From a virus, in IMG/VR virus record IMGVR_UViG_3300033153_002255, positions 1 to 33,689 of that record: DNA of 33,689 nt; one strand, given 5' to 3'. Positions 8,131-15,412 of the stretch are shown here, in pieces. The translations under genes were made by a program, and so were the position numbers. The number at the start of each line of letters is the position of its first letter. Within the stretch, counting starts at the first letter, position 1. The notes beneath the pieces are model-generated. The model was not told where the DNA came from and made no database searches. It was given only the letters and a program-made list of their open reading frames with translations.

Positions 8131-8222
8131 TGGATGCAGACTTACAAGGTTTAATATTAGCTAGTGTAGTAGCAATAGGTTATAGTGTATATAAGCTAGG
8201 TGTATTTCAATTATGGTTTTAA
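8130..8222 (+). CDS. 30-residue single-span membrane protein
   Basis: A micro-ORF, MDADLQGLILASVVAIGYSV and ten further residues ending LWF, starting at a TAATG overlap with the helicase. Nearly the whole protein is one hydrophobic helix. The next gene follows nine bases later with its own ribosome site. The tight packing supports a real gene. A role in membrane targeting or lysis timing is possible but not shown. Confidence 0.55.
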   Translation: MDADLQGLILASVVAIGYSVYKLGVFQLWF

Positions 8223-8231
8223 GGAGATAAC

Positions 8232-8486
8232 ATGGAATATTTAGATAATAGAGAAGTGATGGACACATTCCCACACTTGTATGAGGGCTATAAGCCTACA
8301 GTAGAGGTAGAGATAGATGAAGAGTTAGGCTTACCTATAGTACAGAAAGAGACTATAGAGCAGAAGTATGGTACTCCTCCTCTAGACCCTAGAAATGACT
8401 TTCATAATAGCTTGAAAGAACAGTTTGAACGTAATGGTAGACTAAGTCATAGACAGGTTAGTTGCCTAAAGAACCCGAGGTACTAA
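8232..8486 (+). CDS. Small protein, unknown function
   Basis: An 84-residue charged protein with no domain I can name. GGAGATAAC lies directly before the ATG at good spacing. The first half is acidic; the end (RNGRLSHRQVSCLKNPRY) is basic and could touch nucleic acid. It lies between two short membrane-protein genes. Confidence 0.7.
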   Translation: MEYLDNREVMDTFPHLYEGYKPTVEVEIDEELGLPIVQKETIEQKYGTPPLDPRNDFHNSLKEQFERNGRLSHRQVSCLKNPRY

Positions 8487-8487
8487 T

Positions 8488-8616
8488 ATGAGAGTTGAAA
8501 TACCTTTGACTATACTACCCGACCTAATAGGTGTAGGCTTCCTTAGTTTCCTATTCATGGGAATATCTATATGGGCTTTACTAGAGATAGATACCGAGAT
8601 ATCTAAGAGACTATAA
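8488..8616 (+). CDS. 42-residue single-span membrane protein
   Basis: A micro-ORF beginning one base after the preceding stop (TAATATG). Residues about 8-32 form one hydrophobic segment (LTILPDLIGVGFLSFLFMGI and on), followed by a charged tail ending SKRL. Its stop is followed by an AGGAG serving the next gene. With the 30-residue membrane protein at 8130 it makes a pair of small membrane proteins inside the replication operon; function unknown. Confidence 0.55.
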   Translation: MRVEIPLTILPDLIGVGFLSFLFMGISIWALLEIDTEISKRL

Positions 8617-8628
8617 TAGGAGAACTAA

Positions 8629-9069
8629 ATGAACCAACGTAAAATAGTATATATACCTTGTGGAGTATGTGGGTATAAACGCAAAACTACCCTAGCTAAA
8701 GCATGGGCAGATAAAGTACCTAAGTGCAAGAACTGTAAAAACCTTAATAGGGCAGTTCGTAAACCTAAAGGAGAGTATAAGCTATACTATGTCAAAATAG
8801 GAGACTTATACAAGATAGGTATTACAGAATATGAGAATATCAAACATAGATTTATAGGTGTAGATATAACTGTAATAGGTATATGGCAAGGTAGTGAGAG
8901 TGATATTAAGTCTACCGAGAGACATCTACTTAAATCTAAGACTATCGGAGTGTTACAAGAGGATTGTGTACTACCTATGGGAGTAGGCTATACTGAAATG
9001 AGCTATAAAGAGATACTAAATGAGAGTGATATATTTTTACTTAATAGGACTTATTTAAGCTTGATATAA
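8629..9069 (+). CDS. Zinc-ribbon plus GIY-YIG-like protein
   Basis: A 146-residue protein. Residues 11-36 hold two CxxC pairs (C11/C14 and C33/C36), a zinc-ribbon. From about 51 follows a GIY-YIG/T5orf172-like block: YKLYYVKIGDLYKIGITEYE with an Arg nearby and a Glu in STERHLL. Free-standing proteins of this kind in phages are usually homing or selfish nucleases. It is the second GIY-YIG-like gene of the window. AGGAG precedes the ATG. It closes the operon segment upstream of the SSB cassette. Confidence 0.7.
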   Translation: MNQRKIVYIPCGVCGYKRKTTLAKAWADKVPKCKNCKNLNRAVRKPKGEYKLYYVKIGDLYKIGITEYENIKHRFIGVDITVIGIWQGSESDIKSTERHLLKSKTIGVLQEDCVLPMGVGYTEMSYKEILNESDIFLLNRTYLSLI

Positions 9070-9087
9070 GAGATTTTTCGATATACT
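9061..9087 (+). promoter_or_regulatory. Weak candidate promoter for SSB
   Basis: TTGATA (9061-9066) and TATACT (9082-9087) resemble sigma-70 boxes, but spacing is 15 bases, shorter than ideal. They lie at the end of the preceding gene and would give an untranslated leader of about 120 bases before the SSB. The 145-base gap 9070-9214 also holds a small GCTAC/GTAGC hairpin near 9173-9189. Confidence 0.3.
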
Positions 9088-9214
9088 GTACTTTAACTTA
9101 ACATGAATTTACCACGCTTTAAGAACTAAGGGTATCACTTGAACGAGGTGGCTAAACTACAAATATAGACAGCTACACTTAACGTAGCACTCGAGAGAGA
9201 CAGGAGACAGAAAC

Positions 9215-9826
9215 ATGGCAGGATATGCAAAAGAGGCTTTCACTAGCCCCAAGGGTAACATGAAGTGGGCGTTTATTACAGGAGATGGTCGTAAAGACAA
9301 GTTCTCTATAGTAATCAGTGTACCCGAGGCAGAAGCTAAAGAGGCTATGGCATCCATAGACCTATTTTGGAAAGAGAACAAACCTAAGCAGTCTAAACCA
9401 CGTCCTAAATCTACGGGCTATAAGTTCGAGGAAGATGAAGAGACTGGAGAGCGTACTGGTATGGTATATTTCAGCTTTAGTACGGGTACATCATTCCCTA
9501 GTGGAGATAAGAAAGTTGTAAAGGTGTTCACAGCTAAAAAACCCGTTCGTGAAGTATCTCTAGGTAACAAAAAGGTAGGAGAAGGCTCTATTGGTAGAGC
9601 TATTGGCTCACTAGCTATCTTTGAGTATGAGGGTACTTATGGTACTACATTATACCTAGATGCTATCAGTCTATCTAAGTTTGTTGAATATGTTGGTGGT
9701 GTAGATGCCTCTGATATTGAAGAAGACGAGGACGCTGAGGATATCGACTTAGGCATGGAAGCTGTAGAAGCAACTGATGTTCAAGAAGAGACTCCTGAAG
9801 AACCTGCGGACGTTCCTAGAACATAA
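9215..9826 (+). CDS. Single-stranded DNA-binding protein, DUF2815/Enc34-like
   Basis: A 203-residue protein resembling the Enc34/DUF2815 family of phage ssDNA-binding proteins, which have an OB fold like T7 gp2.5. The first 160 residues are beta-rich with conserved Lys, Phe and Gly (FITGDGRKDKF, SIGRAIGSLAIFEYEGTYG). The last 40 are acidic and include IEEDEDAEDI (168-177), identical to the tail motif of the primase-helicase; both proteins end in Arg-Thr. It should coat ssDNA at the fork, and the tail probably contacts partner proteins. GGAG-type sequence precedes the ATG. It stands alone between two non-coding gaps. Confidence 0.8.
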   Translation: MAGYAKEAFTSPKGNMKWAFITGDGRKDKFSIVISVPEAEAKEAMASIDLFWKENKPKQSKPRPKSTGYKFEEDEETGERTGMVYFSFSTGTSFPSGDKKVVKVFTAKKPVREVSLGNKKVGEGSIGRAIGSLAIFEYEGTYGTTLYLDAISLSKFVEYVGGVDASDIEEDEDAEDIDLGMEAVEATDVQEETPEEPADVPRT

Positions 9827-9827
9827 G

Positions 9828-9880
9828 CAGGTGGGTTTGACAGCTACCTGAACTAAGCTGTAGGGAGTGTAACTACTCCC
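9828..9880 (+). other. Potential H-type pseudoknot and hairpin after SSB
   Basis: CAGGT (9828-9832) can pair with ACCTG (9846-9850) while ACAGCT (9840-9845), in its loop, can pair with AGCTGT (9856-9861); the arms abut, as in an H-type pseudoknot. A separate hairpin GGGAGT/ACTCCC follows (9863-9868 and 9875-9880). The structures begin two bases after the SSB stop codon. A terminator, mRNA stabiliser or autoregulatory SSB site are all possible. Confidence 0.35.
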
Positions 9881-9892
9881 GCCATTAGATTT

Positions 9893-9973
9893 GAGAGAGG
9901 CGATAGTGTAGACGTACAGTGTGACTAGGTTACCACACAAGCTATCGTCTCTCTCAGACCTATAAGGCTGAAA
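9893..9973 (+). promoter_or_regulatory. Structured 5' leader element, copy 2
   Basis: GAGAGAGGCGATAG (9893-9906) pairs with CTATCGTCTCTCTC (9942-9955), 14 positions with one G-T. Its loop holds an inner GTGTG/CACAC hairpin (9919-9923 and 9934-9938). It is followed directly by CAGACC, four bases, then AGGCTGAAA (to 9973), matching copy 1 at 745-816. The next gene starts at 9984 behind AAAGGA. Confidence 0.5.
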
Positions 9974-9983
9974 AGGACATATA

Positions 9984-10283
9984 ATGAAAGATTTAACAAT
10001 AGAAGAGTTAGCTACAATAGCTAAAGAGGCACAAGCTAAATATGACAAGGCAGTACATGAGCGTAATAAAGCTAAGTCTAAGTCACCAAAAGGTACTATT
10101 GTAGCTACCTCAACTGATATAGGCTTTGAGTGGGACTGTAACGCAGACCAAAACTCAGTCATTAGACACACAGTAGCTACAATTACAAGTGCTATGGATA
10201 CACTAAAGGAACAACCATTGGTACAGCTAGAGTTAGTTATGAAGCTAATGGAAGAGCTAAAAGCTGTAGCACTTAAGAGCTAA
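9984..10283 (+). CDS. Helical protein before DNA polymerase, unknown function
   Basis: A 99-residue protein with helical ends and a short middle segment; no family recognised. The start is firm: AAAGGACATATAATG. It heads the polymerase operon, one base before the polymerase start, directly behind the second structured leader. Placement suggests a replication accessory, but this is only positional evidence. Confidence 0.7.
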   Translation: MKDLTIEELATIAKEAQAKYDKAVHERNKAKSKSPKGTIVATSTDIGFEWDCNADQNSVIRHTVATITSAMDTLKEQPLVQLELVMKLMEELKAVALKS

Positions 10284-10284
10284 C

Positions 10285-12036
10285 ATGACAGTTAAATATG
10301 AGAGTGTTCCACTAGCATATGTAGCTAAACTAACAGACCTAACTAAACCAGTGTTCTACGATAGTGAGACACTAGGTTTATATGGAGAGGTAGTTCTAGC
10401 ACAGTTCAAGCAGGAGCATTGGGACGAGGCTTATGTAGTTGAGTACCCTAACAATCACAGACTACAAGAATTAGTTAAACAAATGTGGATAGTAGCTAAA
10501 CCTATTAGCTATGACATGGGCTTACTTGAGCTACAACCACAAAAGATTGACTGTATAGAGATAGCCGCTAAGTCAGCTATGCCACTTTCAGTGAATAAAA
10601 GAACCAAACAGAAATCATTTGCATTAGACGTTATAGCACCTCAATTCTATGTAGGTATAAATAAGAAAGATATGCAAAAGAGCTTCCTAAAGAAACGTAT
10701 GGCTATGTCAGAGGAACAGCTACACTACGGTGCATTAGATGTATATGCTCTAGAGTGGTTATGGCAACAGCCCAAGATGCAAGAGGTTATACAGAACAAC
10801 CTTAGCTATAGAGTGGACATGAAGAACCAAATGTTAGCTCTAGCGTATCAACACAATGGTATGCCAGTGAAAGCTAAGGTATGGAGTGCAGTAAATAAGA
10901 AGACAGAGCTAGAGAGAGCAGACTACCAAGACGAGCTAAACACTTTAGTTGGTACAGACCTCAACGTGAAGTCTTTTATGCAGAAACAGAAAGCGTTTCC
11001 TGAGCTACCTATAGATAAGAAGACAGGTAAGATACCTACGGGAGAACCTGCGTTCAAGAAGCTATTACTAGATGGTAAGGCTGAGCCTGATAGACTTAGA
11101 GCATACGAGTTAGTTATGAAGACAACTAAACGTAGAACTGAGCTACAAGACCTTGAGAAGTATCGTGAAAGCTATATACCTACAGAAGACCCCGTTAGGA
11201 TTAGAACATTCTACAATGTAGCGGGAGCTATAACGGGTAGATATACTTCTAAGGGTGGCGATAGAGTAGGTTATACTAATATACAGAATATCGGTAGACA
11301 CTTCAAGCATATATTTGGCTATGAAGAGGGTACACCTAGAAAGATTATATCAGCTGACTACAGCACTGCGGAGTTAATAGCAGGTTGTGAGATTATGAAG
11401 ATAGACTCTATGCGTGACCTAATCATGAACGGTATAGACCTACATAAGGCTATGGCTAGTAACATTACGGGTAAACAAATAGCTGACATCACTAAGGACG
11501 AGAGACAAGGAGCTAAGGCTGTAAACTTTGGCTACCTATTTGGACTAGGTGTTGAGAAGTTTCAAGTGTACGCATACGATACTTATGGAGTTAAACTAAC
11601 TAGAGCAGAGGCAGAAGAGTATAAAGCTATTTACTATGAAGCACACCCTGAGATAGCTAAGTACCATAAGCAGATGGGTAGAAATGTTAAGAAGTCGGGC
11701 TTCCTAGTGAAGACTGCTTTAGGCAGAGTAATACACCCAGACCGCTATGCTGATGCACTGAATATACCCGTACAAGGTACAATAGGTGAAACAACTAAGA
11801 TGGCTCAGAACTTTCTCATGGAGGACTATAGTAGTCTAATGAAAGAGGGTATGATAATTAATATGGTACACGATAGTATCATACTAGACTTCCCTGATGA
11901 ATATGCAGAGGATGCTGGAGAGGCTCTAGAGAAATCTATGAAGCTAGGGTGGACAGAGATTAGCAAGTCTAGTCTCTTTAACTACCACGACTTACCTATG
12001 GGTGTCGAGGTAGATATTGGAATGGAGTTTATGTAA
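10285..12036 (+). CDS. DNA polymerase, family A
   Basis: A 583-residue replicative polymerase. The 3'-5' proofreading domain has motif I YDSE (Asp26, Glu28), motif II around ISYDMGLLEL and motif III HYGALDVYALE. The polymerase domain has motif A ADYSTAEL (Asp358), motif B RQGAKAVNFGYLFG (Arg407, Lys411, Phe415, Phe419) and motif C MVHDS (His529, Asp530). All key catalytic residues are present. Phe419 stands where E. coli Pol I has Tyr766. It is shorter than T7 gp5 (704) and lacks a 5' nuclease domain, which is encoded separately at 12265. The partner helicase is probably the SF3 protein. Confidence 0.96.
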   Translation: MTVKYESVPLAYVAKLTDLTKPVFYDSETLGLYGEVVLAQFKQEHWDEAYVVEYPNNHRLQELVKQMWIVAKPISYDMGLLELQPQKIDCIEIAAKSAMPLSVNKRTKQKSFALDVIAPQFYVGINKKDMQKSFLKKRMAMSEEQLHYGALDVYALEWLWQQPKMQEVIQNNLSYRVDMKNQMLALAYQHNGMPVKAKVWSAVNKKTELERADYQDELNTLVGTDLNVKSFMQKQKAFPELPIDKKTGKIPTGEPAFKKLLLDGKAEPDRLRAYELVMKTTKRRTELQDLEKYRESYIPTEDPVRIRTFYNVAGAITGRYTSKGGDRVGYTNIQNIGRHFKHIFGYEEGTPRKIISADYSTAELIAGCEIMKIDSMRDLIMNGIDLHKAMASNITGKQIADITKDERQGAKAVNFGYLFGLGVEKFQVYAYDTYGVKLTRAEAEEYKAIYYEAHPEIAKYHKQMGRNVKKSGFLVKTALGRVIHPDRYADALNIPVQGTIGETTKMAQNFLMEDYSSLMKEGMIINMVHDSIILDFPDEYAEDAGEALEKSMKLGWTEISKSSLFNYHDLPMGVEVDIGMEFM

Positions 12037-12263
12037 TGAGACTAATACAAGATGGCGACACTTATGCAGTCATCCAAGATGATGGTATGCGTATGGTAGA
12101 CCTAAAGCTTGACGGCAAGTATATAACTTTCTTTGCTCGTAAAGACTTAGCTGACATAACATTTGCAGGGTGGAGAACATTGACACCTAGAGAGATAAGA
12201 GCTTACCAAGATTGGGAGACTATAAGACAGTCTAAAAAGCTTAAAGTATTAAAGAGAGGTTAG
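12036..12263 (+). CDS. Small protein after DNA polymerase, unknown function
   Basis: A 75-residue protein, beta-rich at the start and basic at the end (RQSKKLKVLKRG). It begins at a TAATG overlap with the polymerase and ends one base before the exonuclease start. No family recognised. Tight coupling hints at a replication accessory role. Confidence 0.7.
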   Translation: MRLIQDGDTYAVIQDDGMRMVDLKLDGKYITFFARKDLADITFAGWRTLTPREIRAYQDWETIRQSKKLKVLKRG

Positions 12264-12264
12264 A

Positions 12265-13143
12265 ATGACTAAGACAGTATATATTGACAGTGACAGCCTA
12301 CTATATAGGTCGGCTCACATTAATAATATGAAAGACGACTGCCTAGATGAAGCTATGGCTATAGCTGTAGATGGGGATGATGATAACTACCTAGACTCAC
12401 TAGATGGTCTAGAGACAGCAGAAGACACAGATATGTTAGAGGCTATGGCTAGTACGTTTCACTCTATGGTTAAAGAGATTATGATAGCTTGTCAAGATGA
12501 TGCAGATGCTAAGGGTTATGACATTGACCCGACACCTACACTTGTATTGACTGTAAAGGGTAGCTCAGACAGATGTGACAATCTAGCTGACAACTTTAGA
12601 TACGAAGTCATGGAGAGTGTAGAAGACGAGAACGTCAAAGCCTATAAGCACTCTAGAGCAGGTATGGAAGTACCCGATGGACTACTAGAGATATACAACT
12701 ATGTTTTCGACCTACCTAACAGTGTATGTATAGGTGGAGTAGAGGCAGATGATGTTGTTGTCTATTATGGTACTCAAGGGCATATAGTTGCGGCACTAGA
12801 TAAGGATGTTCTCGGCTCACTAGAGTACGCTTACAACTTTGGTAGAATGGAGTGGGTAGAGAATACACCCGAAGATATAGCTAAATTCCCTTACTATCAG
12901 ACGCTCACAGGCGACTCTAGCGATGGTTTACGAGGTGCGTACAGAATTGGGGATAAGAAAGCAACTGCACTTCTCGAGGGGCTGACAGACCCTTTAGCTA
13001 TGTGGAAAGCTGTAGTAAAGACGTATTATATGAAAGACCAAACTCTTGAGGAGGCTATAGCTACTTTCCGTTGTGTTAGTATGCTACAGTGGACACCTGA
13101 GAATGGCTTAGTATATTGGCAACCGCCTAAAAAGGAGCAATAA
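12265..13143 (+). CDS. 5'-3' exonuclease / flap nuclease, T7 gp6-like
   Basis: A 292-residue PIN-fold nuclease. The N-terminus has YIDSDSLLYRS with metal-binding Asp8 and Asp10. Then GGVEADDVV (Glu160, Asp162, Asp163), AALDKD, and the helix-hairpin region with GDSSDG (Asp217, Asp220) and YRIGDKKATALLEG. These are the acidic clusters of the Pol I 5' nuclease/T7 gp6 family. Expected roles are removing RNA primers and degrading host DNA. An acidic insert at about 36-60 is unlike the core family. It lies directly downstream of the polymerase, supplying the missing 5' nuclease. Confidence 0.9.
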   Translation: MTKTVYIDSDSLLYRSAHINNMKDDCLDEAMAIAVDGDDDNYLDSLDGLETAEDTDMLEAMASTFHSMVKEIMIACQDDADAKGYDIDPTPTLVLTVKGSSDRCDNLADNFRYEVMESVEDENVKAYKHSRAGMEVPDGLLEIYNYVFDLPNSVCIGGVEADDVVVYYGTQGHIVAALDKDVLGSLEYAYNFGRMEWVENTPEDIAKFPYYQTLTGDSSDGLRGAYRIGDKKATALLEGLTDPLAMWKAVVKTYYMKDQTLEEAIATFRCVSMLQWTPENGLVYWQPPKKEQ

Positions 13144-13541
13144 TGATAACACGATTAAGCCTACCTGCCGCAATAGCGTCAATACTAGGTAAGAAAGACC
13201 ATGAAGAGTATCGTAATGTAGGTCAATGTATGAAGATACAAGACCTCTATAAGCTAATGGGATTGTCTAACAGTCCTATGCTATACAACTACATGAGTGG
13301 TAAGACAGCTAAGATTGAACCTGAGAGAGCAGTGGTACTATTGGATAAATTCAATATCCTTATAGACAACTGGCTTGATGAAGACGACCTTAGAGAAGAA
13401 GCTAACAACACAGAGTTGTCACTACAAATAGCTAGAGAGCCTATTAAGGGTATCATAGAGGAAGTTGTAGAGATAGAGAGTAATGAAGATATTTATGCAC
13501 TGCGTAAAGGTCTTAGAAAGCTAATAGCGAGGTACTACTAA
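13143..13541 (+). CDS. Putative HTH DNA-binding protein
   Basis: A 132-residue protein. Residues about 30-80 (KIQDLYKLMGLSNSPMLYNY, then MSGK and a helix) resemble an XRE-like helix-turn-helix, with the variable MSGK loop typical of such domains. The C-terminal half is charged helix. It could be a regulator, but no repressor role is shown. TAATG overlaps at both ends. Confidence 0.5.
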   Translation: MITRLSLPAAIASILGKKDHEEYRNVGQCMKIQDLYKLMGLSNSPMLYNYMSGKTAKIEPERAVVLLDKFNILIDNWLDEDDLREEANNTELSLQIAREPIKGIIEEVVEIESNEDIYALRKGLRKLIARYY

Positions 13542-13759
13542 TGGCAACTGATGCACTAGAGAAACAAGTAGGTGGTAAACACTATAAGAAGCACTCTATA
13601 CAACCTTGGCACATCATAGATGAATATAACCTAGACTTCTACCTAGGTAACACTATTAAATATATCCTTAGAGATAAGGGAGACAACCAAATAGAAGACC
13701 TAGAGAAAGCTATACATTACCTAGAGCGTAAGATAGAGATACTAAAAGAGAACGGGTAA
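13541..13759 (+). CDS. DUF3310 (SaV-like) protein
   Basis: A 72-residue protein matching the DUF3310 pattern common in phages: QVGGKHYKK, IQPWHII, a Tyr/Phe-rich strand, LGNTIKYILR and a charged helix EDLEKAIHYLERKIE. The biochemical function of the family is not settled; it is sometimes labelled a nucleotide kinase-like protein. It sits among DNA metabolism genes, as in many phages. Confidence 0.85.
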   Translation: MATDALEKQVGGKHYKKHSIQPWHIIDEYNLDFYLGNTIKYILRDKGDNQIEDLEKAIHYLERKIEILKENG

Positions 13760-13762
13760 GTT

Positions 13763-13927
13763 ATGCCTAGACTAGAGACATGGGACGAGCCTATCAAGGG
13801 ACTACATATTAGACGCATTAAAGTGACTACTAGTAGAGCTGAGATAGTGCAACGTATTAAGGCAGTTAATCGCTTTAAGCACAAACGTATGATAGCTAAA
13901 GCGTGGAAGCGTGATGAAGCCCTATAA
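13763..13927 (+). CDS. 54-residue basic protein
   Basis: A small, strongly basic protein (MPRLETWDEP, then HIRRIKVTTS and RFKHKRMIAKAWKR) in the gap before the SNF2-like helicase, which it overlaps by 14 bases. ATG lies three bases after the previous stop with GGG nearby but no classical ribosome site. It fills an otherwise empty stretch of coding-like sequence, so it is probably real; the basic surface suggests nucleic acid contact. Confidence 0.5.
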   Translation: MPRLETWDEPIKGLHIRRIKVTTSRAEIVQRIKAVNRFKHKRMIAKAWKRDEAL

Positions 13928-15191
13928 ACACCAACTGTCTATAGCTAGTGAAGCCTACTCTGTACTACAGAAGTATGGTTTAGTCTACTTAGCTATGGAG
14001 GAAAGAACGGGTAAGACACTAACGAGTTTGGTGTTAGCTGAAATAAGTGCTTGTACTAAGGTACTTGTACTAACTAAGAAGAAAGCACTAGGAGGCTGGT
14101 ATGAAACACTTGATAGTTACTCAGAGAACCCTAGAGTGGATGGAGTCAATGGGCTTAAGCACTGGACATTGTGTGGTAGCACAGACGTTACCGTCACAAA
14201 CTACCATGGGGTGCATACAGCAGTCAAGAAGAACGGGAAGACCACATACAAGCTCAAAGTCAGCCCTAGTGATTTCGACCTTATTATCCTCGATGAACCT
14301 CATGCCTATCTTGCAGCCTACCCCAAGCTCGGTGCTATATGGAAGAGTACTAGACGAGTTAGTAAAGGGAAGCCCATCATATATCTCGGAGCAACTCCTT
14401 ATGCACAAGGGTATCAGTTGCTCTTTAATCAACTACGGCTCAGTGATTGGAGTCCCTTTAGAGGATATAAAGACTTCTATAGGTTCTTTGACTACTATGG
14501 GATATCTAACAAGATTAGAACAGACTATGGGCTACAAGAAACCTATACGAAGTGTAAGCCCTCTGTTTGGGCTAAGTGTAAGCATTTGTTTATCACATAT
14601 ACTCGTAAAGAACTCGGTTTTGAACATGAGCCAGAGGACGTTATTCACTATGTAGAGCTAACACAGTCTACTAAAGATATGTATAATGACTGTATGACTA
14701 AGCAACTGTTTCTAACAGAGCAGTTTGAGATTATGTTAGACAGCTCTATGAAACTACGGACTACTCTACATATGATAGAGGGTGGTGTAGCTAAAGAAGA
14801 TAAAGAGTATTATCAACTAGATAATGACGAGAAGATACAACAGATATTAAAGGACTTTGGCGATGACGAAAGAACTACGATTATGTATCACTACAAAGCT
14901 GAATATAGAAAACTTGCGGGAGTCTTTAAGCGAACTCAACTCCTCCAAGCTACTAGCTACGCAGAGGGAGTTGACCTTAGTGGACAAGACAACCTTATTA
15001 TCTATAGTCAAGATTTCAGCACAGCTAGACATTCTCAGCGTAGGGCTAGACAAGCTAACAAAGAACGAGATAGACCAATCAGTGTCCACTTCTACCTAGT
15101 TAAAGGTGGTATTAGTGAGCAAGTATATAAGACAGTATCTATAAATAAAACTAACTTTGTAGATAGTGTATTCATTAAGGAGAAATTATAA
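13914..15191 (+). CDS. SF2 helicase, SNF2-like
   Basis: A 425-residue superfamily 2 protein from ATG 13914 (a GTG immediately before is an alternative). Motif I MEERTGKT (28-35, Lys34), motif II DEPH (127-130), motif III LGATP, and a C-terminal RecA lobe with YAEGVDLSGQDN and QRRARQ (motif VI arginines). This layout is that of compact phage SNF2-like helicases, whose exact role (fork remodelling, recombination or displacing proteins) is unsettled. Codon use between about 14160 and 14440 differs from its surroundings, with many CTC, GTC and CCC codons, suggesting a recombined patch. Confidence 0.85.
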   Translation: MKPYKHQLSIASEAYSVLQKYGLVYLAMEERTGKTLTSLVLAEISACTKVLVLTKKKALGGWYETLDSYSENPRVDGVNGLKHWTLCGSTDVTVTNYHGVHTAVKKNGKTTYKLKVSPSDFDLIILDEPHAYLAAYPKLGAIWKSTRRVSKGKPIIYLGATPYAQGYQLLFNQLRLSDWSPFRGYKDFYRFFDYYGISNKIRTDYGLQETYTKCKPSVWAKCKHLFITYTRKELGFEHEPEDVIHYVELTQSTKDMYNDCMTKQLFLTEQFEIMLDSSMKLRTTLHMIEGGVAKEDKEYYQLDNDEKIQQILKDFGDDERTTIMYHYKAEYRKLAGVFKRTQLLQATSYAEGVDLSGQDNLIIYSQDFSTARHSQRRARQANKERDRPISVHFYLVKGGISEQVYKTVSINKTNFVDSVFIKEKL

Positions 15192-15412
15192 TGGTAGAGA
15201 ACGTAAGTAGTATAAAATGGTATGAGTGGCTATGGTTATGGCTATACGAGACTCATACAATGGTAGAGACAGAGACTGACCACGGACAGAAATTGACTGT
15301 AACCCTACACTATAAAGAAGTGAATGGGCATACCTATATAGTTAAAGAGGGCATCAAGGTGACTCCAGCTAAAGGTAAACACAATAGGAGAATAAGACGT
15401 AATGGCAACTAA
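15191..15412 (+). CDS. Small protein before DNA ligase, unknown function
   Basis: A 73-residue protein with an aromatic N-terminal stretch (WYEWLWLWLYE, about 10-20), a beta-rich middle and a basic end. No family recognised. It begins at a TAATG overlap with the SNF2-like gene and overlaps the ligase start by 11 bases. Confidence 0.65.
   Translation: MVENVSSIKWYEWLWLWLYETHTMVETETDHGQKLTVTLHYKEVNGHTYIVKEGIKVTPAKGKHNRRIRRNGN

Noticed and set aside
14121-14432. A 103-codon minus-strand frame under the SNF2-like gene
   Set aside because: Antisense to a clear gene, no start signal; a by-product of composition.
14101-14655. A 184-codon + strand frame inside the SNF2-like gene
   Set aside because: It lies fully within the helicase in another register, lacks a ribosome site and shows no recognisable protein pattern; the helicase frame has all conserved motifs.
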